Below are positions 9,101 through 18,361 of a stretch of DNA of 64,000 bases, piece by piece; within the stretch, counting starts at the first letter, position 1; every line of letters begins with the position of its first letter. The stretch lies in the NCBI RefSeq assembly GCF_004795735.1, contig NZ_CP039247.1:1736001-1800000 (forward strand), given 5' to 3'. The translations under genes were made by a program, and so were the position numbers. Source of the DNA: Corynebacterium endometrii. GTDB taxonomy: Bacteria; Actinomycetota; Actinomycetes; Mycobacteriales; Mycobacteriaceae. Under the pieces are notes generated by a model. That model did not search any database and had not been told where the DNA came from. It saw nothing but the letters and a program-made list of their open reading frames with translations.

Positions 9101-9302
9101 TGACGCTAAGCAGCTCGCTTCCACCCGCGCGTTTAAGCAAAAGGGACTGCAAGCACTATTGGGTTCTGCTCAAGAATCACAAGACGTGTACACCACCCTT
9201 TCCGCCGACATGGAGAATGTGGAAGCGGTACTTGGAGCACTGGCAGAACTGCTAGTTGCAGCGTCCAAAGACGCAGAGGTGAAGAAACGCCTTTCTGAGT
9301 AG
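6180..9302 (+). CDS. hsdR: type I restriction enzyme, endonuclease/translocase subunit R
   Basis: A 1040-residue motor and nuclease subunit. The N-terminal PD-(D/E)xK nuclease is visible as D170...E184-L-K186. The superfamily 2 helicase follows: Walker A GSAGSGKT-like (AGSGKT near 331-336), DEAH at D443, motif III LTATP, and motif VI region TGFDEPRL then QTLSRLNRT. The acidic C-terminal region (about 780-1040) contacts the M/S core. It cleaves unmethylated DNA far from the site after ATP-driven translocation. It begins 3 bases after hsdS with no separate promoter. The last codons overlap the tail of the opposing phage antirepressor remnant, marking the right junction of the R-M cassette. Confidence 0.93.
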   Translation: MTDSPVEKALTNYLEIDFEDSIVDSLSSSGWLHDSSNDGWDVERAIYVPDVLHWLQTQFPDEYEKAVPSRLGDLEKQVAVNKLLDRLVEMLNKKHTLTAKTKQVKNGLLGTLRHGFSHSQLGRQKATFPNLVQFYPENPLYTSVSEVAKQNRLRVLRQVRFDTTSTQTLDLVLTVNGIPVVTMELKTDNTQAVQDAIKQYRQDRVPSKSRPLLAPGRALVHFAVSNQQVYMSTVLAGAKTVFLPFNQGDGYHSGNPSNPNGSDTAYLWEKVLQPELFLRILRDYALWEPAKKGNDGRLVFPRYHQLRATERVISDMVTKGSGQRFLIQHSAGSGKTKTIAWLAHRANRAFSSDGTPLFDSVIVVTDRTALDDNIKEGLDLLRASEGMVVAVDNELGSKSKKLEKALTHGGHIISCTIQTFPALARLMETKPDLAGRNYCVIIDEAHSSQHGEAAKKLRETLVDVNLELGEEEEITSDDMLLAVDSAVANSANLSFVALTATPKAKTLAAYGVPDPSDPVKRIPYDIYSMSQAIEEGFILDVLANYSTYSMFARIKDELGRTETVDESEAVSDMVRFARLHPTSVAQKVQVTVEHFRRNVMQHLDGTAKAMVVAPDRRSALTWSLKMNEYIAEKEYEDMTTLVAFSGSLDIDDNSVTEYSLNGVKDTALHFRENEECKVLIVANKFQTGFDEPRLCAMYVDKSLSGVMAVQTLSRLNRTFPNKPKPMVVDFVNEPEKIVESFKPYYQQAHIEADIPANALDDLGQQLDDAEFYTEEELDALGTAYVENESSERLQALISPVRKRWNAHMRDARLTGDKDAYADGKTFKTNCAKYTHAWEFLSQIVDYQDATLHKRAIVAGLLAKNLNVERQDDDDDYTTGIELVGVAVEPLETEEDLGLAKEEIDGKLDLPGFDGQPVSENSPVKTAFDEAVDKVNQILAAAGVSASDEAKSSAIRASYGKLVEDAQIQGMAGENDAKQLASTRAFKQKGLQALLGSAQESQDVYTTLSADMENVEAVLGALAELLVAASKDAEVKKRLSE

Positions 9303-9908
9303 TCCACAATCCGGACAGCACCCCACCGTCACCACATTGAACTGCACCCCGGCGTCGTGCAGCAGCAAGTTCAGCTTCTTTGCCGACAAGCCATAGTCCT
9401 TGGCAATCTCCGTGGTTGTGATCAGCGAATCTGACTGGAGCACCAGATCGTAGTAGGACACCTTTGGCTCGGCTTCTAGCAGGGCCTGTTCGGCCGCCAG
9501 TCGCTTGGCTCGCTCGGAGCGAAGCTGGACGATGGCCTACTCGAGGAACTCATCGTTGCCCAAAAGTTCGTCGATGGCGTAGACACCATGACGGCGAATG
9601 GTCGGTAGAACCTCGTCGACAACCCAGGCTTCGAAGTCCTGGGCTGCGGGGAGCTTGGAGGAGAAGATGAGCCGGTACAGGTCACCTTCGGTGATGAACC
9701 GGGCTTCTTGAGTGCGTCCGAGCGCATCGGTGATGGGGTGGTGAAACGCCACCCCACGTCCGTGCTGCTTGATGGCGCTAACTGGATCTTTGTATCCCAA
9801 GGCGGTGGCCACATCACGGCCACAGAAGTTCACCTTGTCCTCATGTTCGACGGTTCGGATCGTTCCAAAGGCATCGTTGGTGAATACCTGAAGATCTCTT
9901 GTAGCCAT
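9252..9908 (-). pseudogene. phage antirepressor (BRO-N + KilAC), interrupted by an amber codon and 3'-truncated
   Basis: Read from ATG 9908 (AAGGAG 8 bases upstream), the first 123 residues are a BRO/antirepressor N-terminal domain (FTNDAFGTIRTVEHEDKVNF, then GRDVATALGYKDP). A TAG at 9537-9539 stops the frame. The same frame continues without shift through a helical linker (AIVQLRSERAKRLAAEQALLE) into a KilAC domain (LITTTEIAKDYGLSAKKLN, LLHDAG). Similarity ends after GVQFN near nt 9330, where the sequence becomes the complement of the hsdR 3' end. The natural C-terminus is therefore missing. The N-terminal fragment could still be made as a separate small protein. This is the second truncated phage gene flanking the R-M operon. 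Confidence 0.75.
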
Positions 9909-10032
9909 GTCCGGCTCCTTCTAAGAGCCAGGATTGACGTGAATTCCAGCAAGCCACGGGTGCGGCCGCGTCGGGCTCTCACGTATACGACGCTGAGCGT
10001 GTAAGAATCCGGACATCCCGACAGCAGCAACT

Positions 10033-10062
10033 TTGTATCCTTTGGGAGAGGTGCTGTATAGT
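10033..10062 (+). promoter_or_regulatory. putative promoter of a short RNA
   Basis: TTGTAT (10033-10038) and TATAGT (10057-10062) have an 18-base spacer. The predicted start near 10069 lies directly before a compact terminator-like fold, with no gene between. Confidence 0.4.
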
Positions 10063-10068
10063 GGACTG

Positions 10069-10130
10069 CAATAGATCCCCGGTCAGGCCTCTTCCCCGTG
10101 AGGGAATGCACAAATGACCGGGGCCTTTCA
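10069..10130 (+). ncRNA. candidate short structured RNA ending in a terminator
   Basis: Arms 10077-10085 and 10115-10123 pair perfectly over 9 bases. An inner hairpin 10092-10096/10102-10106 sits in the loop, and a T-rich stretch (TTTCATTT) follows. Together with the promoter-like hexamers this predicts a transcript of about 60 nt. It contains no convincing reading frame. It lies divergent from the antirepressor start, so it may be a phage-type regulatory RNA, or merely a terminator isolating the prophage from the MFS gene. No known RNA family is recognised. Confidence 0.35.
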
Positions 10131-10551
10131 TTTCTATAGAGGCATACCGGGGTTAAGGGTCAAAGGGGATGCGGACACTCCCAACCCCAAGTCCTTCTCG
10201 ATTGGGCGGCTATTGTCTGCGAGGGCTGCTTCATTTCAACTGGCTTGAGGCTTGAAACACCTCGAACACAATTCCGCGGGGGTTAGATGTTTGGTCCGTT
10301 GGTTCCATTACGGGGGTCGGCAGCGGGCGTTGGTTTAGACCGGTGTGCTGGTCAAAGCGTCGCGGGTTGTAACGCAAGTTACTTTCCTAAAAATACGTGG
10401 CGGCCACCACGCGCGGGATATACTAAACCCGTAAGGGGCGCCCAACCTGGTGAAGTCCGCGCTTGAAAAGGCGTGCAACTTAAAGTCCCTGTCACTTATA
10501 TAAGGCGCGTCCCTTGCTTAGACCCTGAAAGTCGATGTAAGGAGTCCCCTC
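10131..10551 (+). promoter_or_regulatory. intergenic region upstream of the MFS gene
   Basis: No gene is seen. GGGATATACT at 10415-10424 gives a good extended -10 (TATACT 10419-10424) about 128 bases before the MFS start. A -35 is not obvious. The long leader may contain regulatory sequence, but no operator is recognised. Confidence 0.3.
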
Positions 10552-12030
10552 GTGAGCACCGCAGCCGCGCCTTCTTCAACTACCACGTATAAGGGCAATG
10601 ACGCCCTGCTGATCGGTATCGTCCTTAGCGTTTCCACGTTCTGGCTCTTCGCCCAGACCGCAAGTATTAACGGCCCGTTGATGATCAACGACCTTGGCAT
10701 CAACGCCGAGCTGTTTAACGCCGGAGTATCCGCCGCCGGCGTCGCCTGCGGCATCATCATCGCCGTGGCCGGCACCATCGCGGACCGCAACGGCCACGTC
10801 CGCTTCGTGATCATCGGCAACATCATCAACATCATCGGCTCGGTCCTGGTGGGCGCGGCGATGGGCGGGGCCGCCAGCGTGATGCTCATGGTCGGACGCG
10901 TGCTCCAGGGCTTTGCGGCCGGCTTCATCATGCCCGCTACCTTAAGTATGATTCGCTTCTTCTGGGAAGGAAAGGAGCGCCAGCGCGCCATTTCGATGTG
11001 GTCGCTGGGTAGCTTCGGTTCCTCCAGCCTCGCCGCCGCCTTCGGCGGTTTGCTGGCAACCACCCCACTCGGCTGGCGCGGCGTGTTCTTCCTCGGCGCA
11101 ATAGTCTCCGTCATTGGTATCCTGCTGGTTCGCCGCGCGCCTGAGACTGAGACCCCACGCAGCGGCCTCAAGGGGCTGGACTGGCCCGGCATCGCGCTCT
11201 TTACCGTCGCCGTGGCCATCCTGTTTATCGTCATCACCCAGGCCAGCATGTTTAATTGGGGCGGCCTGACCCCATGGCTACTCATCGCCCTCGTCATCGC
11301 TGTAGCGGCCGTTCTGATTCCGGTCGAGCGCAAGAAGGACGCCCCATTCGTAGACTTCAAGCTCTTTGGCAACCGCCAGTTCAGCGGCGCGGTATTCGCC
11401 AACCTGCTGATTAACACCGCCGCCGGCGGCCTGGTGATTTCCGGCTGGACCCTGCAATTCGGCTACGGCCTAAGCAGCGGCACCGCGGGCGCAGTGACCA
11501 TCGGTTTTGCCATCGCCATCTTCCTTACCCTGCGCATCGGCGAGAAGCTCATCGCCATCGTCGGCGTACGCACCCCCATGCTCATCGGCGCCGGGCTGGT
11601 GTGCTTGGCGATGCTCATCGGCATGGGCACCTTCCTAGAGAAGACCCCTTACCTCATTACCGTCGCAATCGCCTCGGTCTTCCTGGGCTTGGGCCTGGCC
11701 ATCTTCGCCACCCCAACCACTGACGCCGCGCTTTCAGCCCTGCCGCCGCACCAGGCCGGCGTTGGCTCCGGCTTCTACAAGATGGCCTCCGCGCTGGGCA
11801 ATGGCTTCGGCATCGCCGTAGCCGTGGCGGTGTTTAACTCCCAGCGTGAGGGTGGCGCCTTTGGCGAGTTCTTCGGAAACATCTTCACGTTCGCCGAGGT
11901 AGGCGACGTTGCCGCCCGCCAGGCGGGCCTTGCGGCCATGACCGTCAGCTTCATACTCGGCCTCCTCGCCGTGATTCTGGTCGCGGTCCTGGTACCGCGC
12001 AAGGCCAAGTCCTCGCTCGACGCGTCTTAG
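10552..12030 (+). CDS. MFS transporter (DHA2/EmrB-QacA-like, 14 TM)
   Basis: A 492-residue integral membrane protein with about 14 hydrophobic segments, consistent with the 14-helix drug:proton antiporter branch. The loop between helices 2 and 3 has the motif-A-like GTIADRNGHVRFVIIGN, and the fifth helix region contains GWRGVFFLGA, typical of antiporter motif C neighbourhoods. GTG 10552 follows TAAGGAG. It lies 161 bases upstream of an amidohydrolase in the same direction. A weak hairpin lies between them, so co-transcription is possible but not assured. The substrate is unknown. Efflux of an acylated amino acid, or of a product of the neighbouring hydrolase, is only an inference. Confidence 0.8.
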   Translation: MSTAAAPSSTTTYKGNDALLIGIVLSVSTFWLFAQTASINGPLMINDLGINAELFNAGVSAAGVACGIIIAVAGTIADRNGHVRFVIIGNIINIIGSVLVGAAMGGAASVMLMVGRVLQGFAAGFIMPATLSMIRFFWEGKERQRAISMWSLGSFGSSSLAAAFGGLLATTPLGWRGVFFLGAIVSVIGILLVRRAPETETPRSGLKGLDWPGIALFTVAVAILFIVITQASMFNWGGLTPWLLIALVIAVAAVLIPVERKKDAPFVDFKLFGNRQFSGAVFANLLINTAAGGLVISGWTLQFGYGLSSGTAGAVTIGFAIAIFLTLRIGEKLIAIVGVRTPMLIGAGLVCLAMLIGMGTFLEKTPYLITVAIASVFLGLGLAIFATPTTDAALSALPPHQAGVGSGFYKMASALGNGFGIAVAVAVFNSQREGGAFGEFFGNIFTFAEVGDVAARQAGLAAMTVSFILGLLAVILVAVLVPRKAKSSLDAS

Positions 12031-12050
12031 ACCACCTACTTATCAACTCA

Positions 12051-12088
12051 CCCCGCCTTCGATGCTCGCAGGGGCAGCGAAGACGGGG
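12051..12088 (+). terminator. weak hairpin after the MFS gene
   Basis: Arms 12051-12061 and 12078-12088 pair in 10 of 11 positions. No T-run follows, so termination may be partial. Confidence 0.35.
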
Positions 12089-12191
12089 CCTAATCGGCAA
12101 AACCAAAGCGTAGACTGGCCGCGTAGTCTCCTCCCCCGATGGATGGACCCTATGGTCAGACCAACCCCTCACACGAAAAGGAGTAGAACTC

Positions 12192-13532
12192 ATGACCACA
12201 ACTGATTTGAGTAGCTTGCAGCAACAGATTGACCAGGCCGCGGAGCAAATCGCAGAAGAGGTCATCGCCTGGCGCCACCACCTCCACGAGAACCCGGAGC
12301 TATCCAACCGCGAGGTGGAAACGGAAGCCTACATCGTAGAACAGCTCAAGGGCATCGGCATCGGCGAGGAGGACATCACCACCGGCGTCGGCGGTCACGG
12401 CGTTGTGGCCTACATCCGCGGCGGCGCAGACGGTGATGAGGACAAGAAGACCGTCCTCCTGCGCGCCGATACGGACGCTTTGCCGGTCAAGGAGGACTCC
12501 GGCGAATCCTTCGCCTCCACCAAGGTGGATAAGGATTACCCGGGCGGCCCCTTCCCCATCGCGCACGCGTGCGGCCATGACACCCACGTGGCCATGCTGC
12601 TGGGCGCGTCAAAGATCCTGTTTGACATGCGTGATTCCATCCACGGCGATATCATGCTGGTCTTCCAGCCCGCCGAGGAGGGCCCACCGCAGGGCGAGCC
12701 GGGCGGCGCGGACCACATGGTCGCGCACATGACGGAGCAAGGCTTTTTCGAACCGAAGCCAACCATGGCCTTCGGCATCCACATCGGCGCCGGCCCAGTT
12801 GGTGCCATCGGTTACTCTGTCGGCGTCCAAAACGCCGCGTCTGAAACCGTCAAGATCACCGTCACGGGCCAGCAGGTTCACGCCTCTACCCCTTGGCAGG
12901 GCATCGACCCAATGCCGGCGGTGGGTGACATCCTCAGCAACATCGGGCAGATCTACCGCCAGGTAGACGTCAAGGAGCGCTTCGCCATTTCGCTGGGCCA
13001 CATCGTGGACCAGGGCCGCTTCAACATCGTGGGCAACCAGGTGGAGATTTGGGGCACGGTGCGTTCCGTGGATGATTCGGTTCTTGATGACATCAATAAG
13101 CGCATCGAGCGTTACGTCGGCCACCTGGCCGAGGCCCACGGCTGCAAGGGCGAGGTGGAGTTCCTCGACCAGATTCCGCCCGTGGTCAACACCCCTGAGT
13201 GGGTCGAGGCGGTGCTTCCGGTGTACAAGCATGTGGCCGGCGACAATCCGGTCTCTGAGATTCCGGTCAGCATGGGTTATGACGATGTCTCAGAGTTCAT
13301 CGCCCGCTTCGGCGGCGTCTACGCCCTGCTGGGCGGCCAAGACGTCCGCTACAACGCAGACGGCAGCGTTGAACTGACCCATGAATCCAGCCGCGGATTG
13401 GTACCAAACCACAGCCCGAAGTTCTACGTCAATGACGATGCGCTTGCGTACGGCGTGCGCCTACACGCACACATCGCCGTCGGCCACCTCATGGGTGACG
13501 TGAATTCCGCAGACAAGGGCGTGGATAAGTAA
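12192..13532 (+). CDS. M20-family amidohydrolase (N-acyl amino acid / hippurate hydrolase type)
   Basis: A 446-residue zinc-dependent hydrolase. Conserved features are RADTDALPV (about 93-101), the metal ligands in HACGHDTH (H125, H129), the catalytic-site QPAEEG (E162-E163), and GIHIGAGPVG. The order and length fit the HipO/AmhX/AbgB branch, which removes acyl groups from N-acyl amino acids; the exact substrate is not readable. The dimerisation lid lies between residues about 200 and 320. AAAAGGAG precedes ATG 12192. It shares direction with the MFS gene. Some skin corynebacteria use M20 aminoacylases on sweat-derived N-acyl-glutamine, but this protein lacks close resemblance to that enzyme as I remember it. 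Confidence 0.85.
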   Translation: MTTTDLSSLQQQIDQAAEQIAEEVIAWRHHLHENPELSNREVETEAYIVEQLKGIGIGEEDITTGVGGHGVVAYIRGGADGDEDKKTVLLRADTDALPVKEDSGESFASTKVDKDYPGGPFPIAHACGHDTHVAMLLGASKILFDMRDSIHGDIMLVFQPAEEGPPQGEPGGADHMVAHMTEQGFFEPKPTMAFGIHIGAGPVGAIGYSVGVQNAASETVKITVTGQQVHASTPWQGIDPMPAVGDILSNIGQIYRQVDVKERFAISLGHIVDQGRFNIVGNQVEIWGTVRSVDDSVLDDINKRIERYVGHLAEAHGCKGEVEFLDQIPPVVNTPEWVEAVLPVYKHVAGDNPVSEIPVSMGYDDVSEFIARFGGVYALLGGQDVRYNADGSVELTHESSRGLVPNHSPKFYVNDDALAYGVRLHAHIAVGHLMGDVNSADKGVDK

Positions 13533-13613
13533 CCGGCCACCCCCTCGCTTCCCATGGAGTGAAACAAATCACCCGGCGCATTCCCGCGATTTGGTCATTA
13601 CATAAAGGAAAAG

Positions 13614-13643
13614 TATGACTTCGCGGGAGCAATCCGCTAAAGT
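13614..13643 (+). promoter_or_regulatory. putative gltB promoter
   Basis: TATGAC (13614-13619) and TAAAGT (13638-13643) have an 18-base spacer. They lie immediately before the AmtR-type operator, so repressor binding would cover the start site. Confidence 0.45.
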
Positions 13644-13645
13644 AC

Positions 13646-13661
13646 CTATTGAACAATAGAT
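13646..13661 (+). promoter_or_regulatory. AmtR operator (nitrogen control)
   Basis: CTAT-N6-ATAGAT at 13646-13661 matches the C. glutamicum AmtR box (core CTAT-N6-ATAG) exactly. gltBD is an established AmtR target in C. glutamicum, and the box overlaps the expected transcription start. AmtR represses under nitrogen sufficiency and is released by adenylylated GlnK on starvation. Confidence 0.8.
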
Positions 13662-13680
13662 AGATAGGGATGCCCAGCCG

Positions 13681-13725
13681 GCCGCACCGCGGTACCTCGA
13701 TATCTGACGGGTTCCGCGGTGCGGC
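13681..13725 (+). promoter_or_regulatory. 12-bp perfect hairpin in the gltB leader
   Basis: Arms 13681-13692 and 13714-13725 are perfectly complementary with a 21-base loop, about 50 bases before the gltB start. It may modulate translation or elongation. There is no T-run typical of an attenuator. Confidence 0.55.
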
Positions 13726-13777
13726 GCATTTGGCCGGGTCTTTCCGCTTGAGCGATACGTGCGAGGGGAGCCTAGTG

Positions 13778-16700
13778 ATGGCCTTAGAAAAGCAGGGACT
13801 TTACAGTCCCGATTATGAACACGACGCATGTGGCGTTGCCTTTGTCGCAGACATGTACGGGCGCGCCTCCCGCGACATTGTGGACAAGGGCATCCAGGCG
13901 CTCATTAACCTCGACCACCGCGGCGCGGCGGGCGCCGAGCCCAACACCGGTGACGGCGCAGGCATCCTCATACAGGTGCCGGACGCGTTTTGCCGCGAGG
14001 TAGCCCAGGAAAGCGGCTTTGAACTCCCCGCGGCCGGCGCGTACGCCACCGGTATCGCATTTTTGCCCCGCAAGCGCATGGCCATGCTGGACGCCAAGCG
14101 TGAGATTGAGGCCATCGCCGAGGAAGAGGGCGCAACCGTCCTCGGATGGCGCGAGGTTCCCGTGGACCCCTCTGACTTGGGCGAGATGGCCAAGGAGGCC
14201 ATGCCAACCTTCCAGCAAATCTTTTTAACCGCCGAGGGCAAGACCGGCATTGATTTGGACCGCGTCATGTTCTTCGTCCGCAAGCGCTGCGAACGCGAGC
14301 TGGGCACCAAAAACGGCGAGGACACCATCTATTTCCCGTCCCTATCCGCGCGCACGATGGTCTACAAGGGCATGCTGACCACCCCGCAACTGGCGGACTT
14401 CTACGCGGATCTGCGCGACCCACGCATGGAATCCGCCCTCGCGGTGGTCCACTCCCGCTTCTCCACCAACACGTTCCCCTCCTGGCCGCTGGCCCACCCC
14501 TTCCGCATGGTGGCCCACAACGGTGAGATCAATACGGTCAAGGGCAACGAGAACTGGATGCGTGCCCGTGAGGCGCTCATCCAGTCTGAGCTGCTGGGCC
14601 CGCTGGACCGCGTATTGCCCATTTGTGAGTCCTCCGGTTCGGATACCGCGGTATTCGATGAGGCCTTAGAGCTGCTCCACCTGGGCGGGCGCAGCCTGCC
14701 GCATGCGGTCATGATGATGATTCCGCAGGCCTGGGAGCACCAGGACAATATTGACCCGCAGCTGCGGGATTTCTATGAGTACCACTCCTGCCTGATGGAG
14801 CCATGGGATGGCCCGGCCGCGGTCGCTTTTACCGATGGCACCCTCATCGGCGCCGTCCTTGACCGCAACGGTCTGCGCCCGGGCCGCATTTGGATTACCG
14901 ATGACGGCCTGGTGGTCATGGCCTCCGAGGCCGGCGTGCTAGACATTGACCCGGCCAAGGTAGTCAAGCGCACGCGCGTCCGGCCGGGCCGCATGTTCCT
15001 CGTCGATACGGAAAACGGCCGCATCGTGGAGGACGATGAAATCAAGCAGCGGCTGGCGACCGCCCACCCGTACGGCGAGTGGATCCGGGACAATTTCGTC
15101 CACATCGAGGACCTGCCGCAGACCAGGTATGAGTACATGCCACACAACCGTGCGGTGCTGCGCCAGCGCACCTTCGGCATCACCGAAGAAGACGTGGACC
15201 TGATCATCCGCCCGATGGCGCTGACCGGCGCCGAAGCCATTGGCTCCATGGGCTCCGATACCCCAATCGCCGCCCTGTCCGCCCGCCCGCGCATGATCTA
15301 TGACTTCTTCGCCCAGCGCTTCGCGCAGGTGACCAACCCGCCGCTGGATTCCATCCGCGAGAAGAACATCACCTCCATGTTCACGCTGCTGGGCGCGCAA
15401 TCGGACGTATTAAACCCGGACGAGACCGCGGCACGCCGCCTGCACCTAGACGGCCCCATCATCGATAACCATCAGCTGGCGACCCTCATCCACGCCAACG
15501 ATGAGGGCAAGGCTGAAAACTTTGGCGCGGCGGTCATCTCCGGCCTCTACCCCGTGGCGCACCACGGCAAGGGCATGCGCGAGGCCATTGCCCGCGTCCG
15601 CCGTGAGGTCTCCGCCGCCATCGCCGACGGTAAGACCCTCATCGTCCTCTCCGACCGCGATTCCGATGAGCGCTTCGCCCCCATCCCATCCCTGCTGCTG
15701 ACCTCCGCGGTGCACCAGCACCTGGTTGCGGAGCGCACGCGCACCCGCGCTTCCCTGGTCATCGAGTCCGGCGACGCGCGCGAGGTCCACCACCTGGCCA
15801 TGCTCGTAGGTTTCGGCGCGGACGCCATCAACCCGTACATGGCTTTTGAGACCATCGACGAGCTGCTCATGAAGGGCCAGCTGGGTGAGCTCACCCTGGA
15901 CCAGGCGTGCGCGAATTACATCTCCGCCGCCACCACCGGCATCCTGAAGGTCATGTCCAAGATGGGCATCGCGGCGGTAAGCTCCTACCGCGGCGCCCAG
16001 CTGGCTGACTGCACCGGCCTGCACCAGGACCTGCTGGACGAATACTTCGGTGGCATCGATTCCCCAATCTCCGGCATGCACTTAGAGGACATCGCGGCCG
16101 ACGTGGAGGCCCGCCACCGTTCCGCTTTCCTTCCCCGTCCGGAGGAAAACGCCCACCGCGATCTTGAGCTTGGCGGGGAATACAAGTGGCGCCGCGAGGG
16201 CGAATTCCACCTGTTTAACCCTGAGACCATCTTCAAGCTCCAGCACGCCACGAAGACCGGCCAGTACGCCATCTTCAAGGATTACACCCGCGCGGTCAAC
16301 GACCAGTCCAAGCGCCTGGCCACCATCCGCGGCATGTTTGAATTCGTGCCGGACCGCCCGCCTATTTCCATCGATGAGGTGGAATCCGTGGCGGACATCG
16401 TCAAGCGCTTTTCCACCGGCGCCATGTCTTACGGTTCCATCTCCGCCGAAGCCCATGAGGTCCTGGCCATCGCCATGAACCGCCTGGGCGGCATGTCCAA
16501 TTCCGGCGAGGGCGGCGAGGACGCCAAGCGCTTCCAGGTTGAGTCCAACGGCGATTGGAAGCGTTCCGCCATCAAGCAGGTGGCCTCCGGACGCTTCGGC
16601 GTGACCAGCCACTACCTGAATAACTGCACGGACATCCAGATCAAGATGGCCCAGGGCGCAAAACCGGGTGAGGGCGGCCAGCTGCCGCCCAACAAGGTCT

Positions 16701-18361
16701 ACCCTTGGGTCGCTGAGGTGCGCATCACCACCCCGGGCGTGGGCCTTATCTCCCCACCGCCGCACCACGATATTTACTCCATCGAGGACCTCGCCCAGCT
16801 CATCCACGATCTCAAGTGCGCCAACCCGGATGCGCGCATCCACGTCAAGTTGGTTGCGGAGCGCGGCATTGGCGCCGTGGCCGCCGGCGTATCCAAGGCC
16901 CACGCTGACGTGGTGTTGGTCTCCGGCCATGACGGCGGTACCGGCGCTTCCCCGTTGACCTCCCTCAAGCATGCGGGCGGCCCGTGGGAGCTGGGGCTGG
17001 CCGAGACTCAGCAGACCCTGCTGCTCAACGGCCTGCGTGACCGCATCCGGGTCCAGGCCGATGGCCAGTTAAAGACCGGCCGCGACGTGATCATCGCCGC
17101 ACTGCTCGGCGCGGAGGAGTACGGTTTCGCCACCGCACCACTGGTGGTCGAGGGCTGCGTCATGATGCGCGTGTGCCACCTGGATACGTGCCCGGTGGGT
17201 ATTGCCACGCAGAATCCCGAGCTGCGTAAGAAGTTCACCGGCCGCGCCGAGCACGTGGTTAACTTCTTCACCTTCATCGCCGAGGAGGTGCGCGAGTACC
17301 TGGCCCAGCTGGGCTTCCGCTCCCTGGATGAGGCCATTGGCCAGGCCCAGGTCCTGCGCCAAAACAAGGAGGTGGGCCATGACCGCGCCCAGAACCTTGA
17401 CCTGTCCCCCATCTTCGAGCGCGTCGAGTCCCCCCACTTCCGCAACCAGAACCTGCGCCAGACCAAGGAGCAAATCCACGGCCTGGAGAAGAACCTGGAC
17501 AACAAGATCATCGCGGCGGCGCAGCTGACCATCGATGCCGCGGCCGCGAAGAACTCGGCCAACGCCCCCACGTGGATGGCCGGTGGTGAGAACCCCTCCA
17601 TCAGCCTGGAATACCCGATCACCAACGTCAACCGTTCCGTGGGCACCATGGTGGGCTCCCGCGTGACCCGCGCCGCGGGCGCTGCGGGCCTGCCCGAGGA
17701 CACGTTGAACCTCACCTTCCGCGGCTCCGCCGGCAACTCCTTTGGCGCATTCGTGCCAAGGGGCATGACCATGGACCTTGTTGGTGACGCCAATGACTTC
17801 GTGGGCAAGGGCCTATCCGGTGGCCGCATCATCGTCCGCCCGGATGAAAAGGCGCCGCGACAGCTCAAGCAGAACCCGGACATCATCGCCGGAAACGTCA
17901 CGGCCTACGGCGCAACCTCCGGCGAGCTGTTCATCCGCGGGACCGTGGGCGAGCGTTTCTGCGTGCGTAACTCCGGCGCCACCGCCGTGGTTGAGGGCGT
18001 GGGCAACCACGGCTGTGAGTACATGACCGGCGGCAAGGTCGTCATCCTCGGCGAGATTGGAGAGAACTTCGGCGCGGGCATGTCAGGCGGCATAGCCTAC
18101 GTCCTGCGCACGGAGGGCATCGAAAAGCGCCTGAACAAGGACGTGGCTAACGGCATCGAGGAGCTTGAGGACTCAGACGTTGAGTTCCTGTCCAAGGCCA
18201 TTGCGGAGCACATTGCCCGCACCGGTTCTACCACCACCGCAACGCCTGCGGACATGGTGAAAATTGTCCCTGCGCCGTACCGCCGCGTGCTCGATGTTAT
18301 CGAGGCAGCCCGCGCGGAGGGCCGCGATGAAAACGAAGCAATCATGGAGGCAGTGAAGTAA
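13778..18361 (+). CDS. gltB: glutamate synthase (NADPH), large subunit
   Basis: A 1527-residue enzyme that converts 2-oxoglutarate and glutamine to two glutamates with GltD. The order is class II glutaminase domain with nucleophile Cys18 (HDACGVAF) after a 17-residue propeptide, then central linker domain, FMN-binding synthase domain ([10 protein letters not shown] near 1050), 3Fe-4S cysteines in [15 protein letters not shown] (near 1127), and C-terminal beta-helix ([21 protein letters not shown]). ATG 13778 is chosen because GAGGGGAG precedes it and it places the nucleophile at the usual distance. A longer frame opens at 13670 but would run through the leader hairpin. It overlaps gltD by one base. 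AmtR control is expected. Confidence 0.96.
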   Translation: MALEKQGLYSPDYEHDACGVAFVADMYGRASRDIVDKGIQALINLDHRGAAGAEPNTGDGAGILIQVPDAFCREVAQESGFELPAAGAYATGIAFLPRKRMAMLDAKREIEAIAEEEGATVLGWREVPVDPSDLGEMAKEAMPTFQQIFLTAEGKTGIDLDRVMFFVRKRCERELGTKNGEDTIYFPSLSARTMVYKGMLTTPQLADFYADLRDPRMESALAVVHSRFSTNTFPSWPLAHPFRMVAHNGEINTVKGNENWMRAREALIQSELLGPLDRVLPICESSGSDTAVFDEALELLHLGGRSLPHAVMMMIPQAWEHQDNIDPQLRDFYEYHSCLMEPWDGPAAVAFTDGTLIGAVLDRNGLRPGRIWITDDGLVVMASEAGVLDIDPAKVVKRTRVRPGRMFLVDTENGRIVEDDEIKQRLATAHPYGEWIRDNFVHIEDLPQTRYEYMPHNRAVLRQRTFGITEEDVDLIIRPMALTGAEAIGSMGSDTPIAALSARPRMIYDFFAQRFAQVTNPPLDSIREKNITSMFTLLGAQSDVLNPDETAARRLHLDGPIIDNHQLATLIHANDEGKAENFGAAVISGLYPVAHHGKGMREAIARVRREVSAAIADGKTLIVLSDRDSDERFAPIPSLLLTSAVHQHLVAERTRTRASLVIESGDAREVHHLAMLVGFGADAINPYMAFETIDELLMKGQLGELTLDQACANYISAATTGILKVMSKMGIAAVSSYRGAQLADCTGLHQDLLDEYFGGIDSPISGMHLEDIAADVEARHRSAFLPRPEENAHRDLELGGEYKWRREGEFHLFNPETIFKLQHATKTGQYAIFKDYTRAVNDQSKRLATIRGMFEFVPDRPPISIDEVESVADIVKRFSTGAMSYGSISAEAHEVLAIAMNRLGGMSNSGEGGEDAKRFQVESNGDWKRSAIKQVASGRFGVTSHYLNNCTDIQIKMAQGAKPGEGGQLPPNKVYPWVAEVRITTPGVGLISPPPHHDIYSIEDLAQLIHDLKCANPDARIHVKLVAERGIGAVAAGVSKAHADVVLVSGHDGGTGASPLTSLKHAGGPWELGLAETQQTLLLNGLRDRIRVQADGQLKTGRDVIIAALLGAEEYGFATAPLVVEGCVMMRVCHLDTCPVGIATQNPELRKKFTGRAEHVVNFFTFIAEEVREYLAQLGFRSLDEAIGQAQVLRQNKEVGHDRAQNLDLSPIFERVESPHFRNQNLRQTKEQIHGLEKNLDNKIIAAAQLTIDAAAAKNSANAPTWMAGGENPSISLEYPITNVNRSVGTMVGSRVTRAAGAAGLPEDTLNLTFRGSAGNSFGAFVPRGMTMDLVGDANDFVGKGLSGGRIIVRPDEKAPRQLKQNPDIIAGNVTAYGATSGELFIRGTVGERFCVRNSGATAVVEGVGNHGCEYMTGGKVVILGEIGENFGAGMSGGIAYVLRTEGIEKRLNKDVANGIEELEDSDVEFLSKAIAEHIARTGSTTTATPADMVKIVPAPYRRVLDVIEAARAEGRDENEAIMEAVK

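Noticed and set aside
13670-13777. Longer N-terminus for GltB starting at ATG 13670
   Set aside because: It would encode the leader hairpin and add 36 residues before the propeptide; the better ribosome binding site and homologue lengths favour 13778.
13813-18096. Several long antisense reading frames opposite gltB (for example 13813-14328, 15446-16081, 17008-17901)
   Set aside because: They mirror the codon structure of gltB in high-GC DNA, have no ribosome binding sites and no recognisable motifs.
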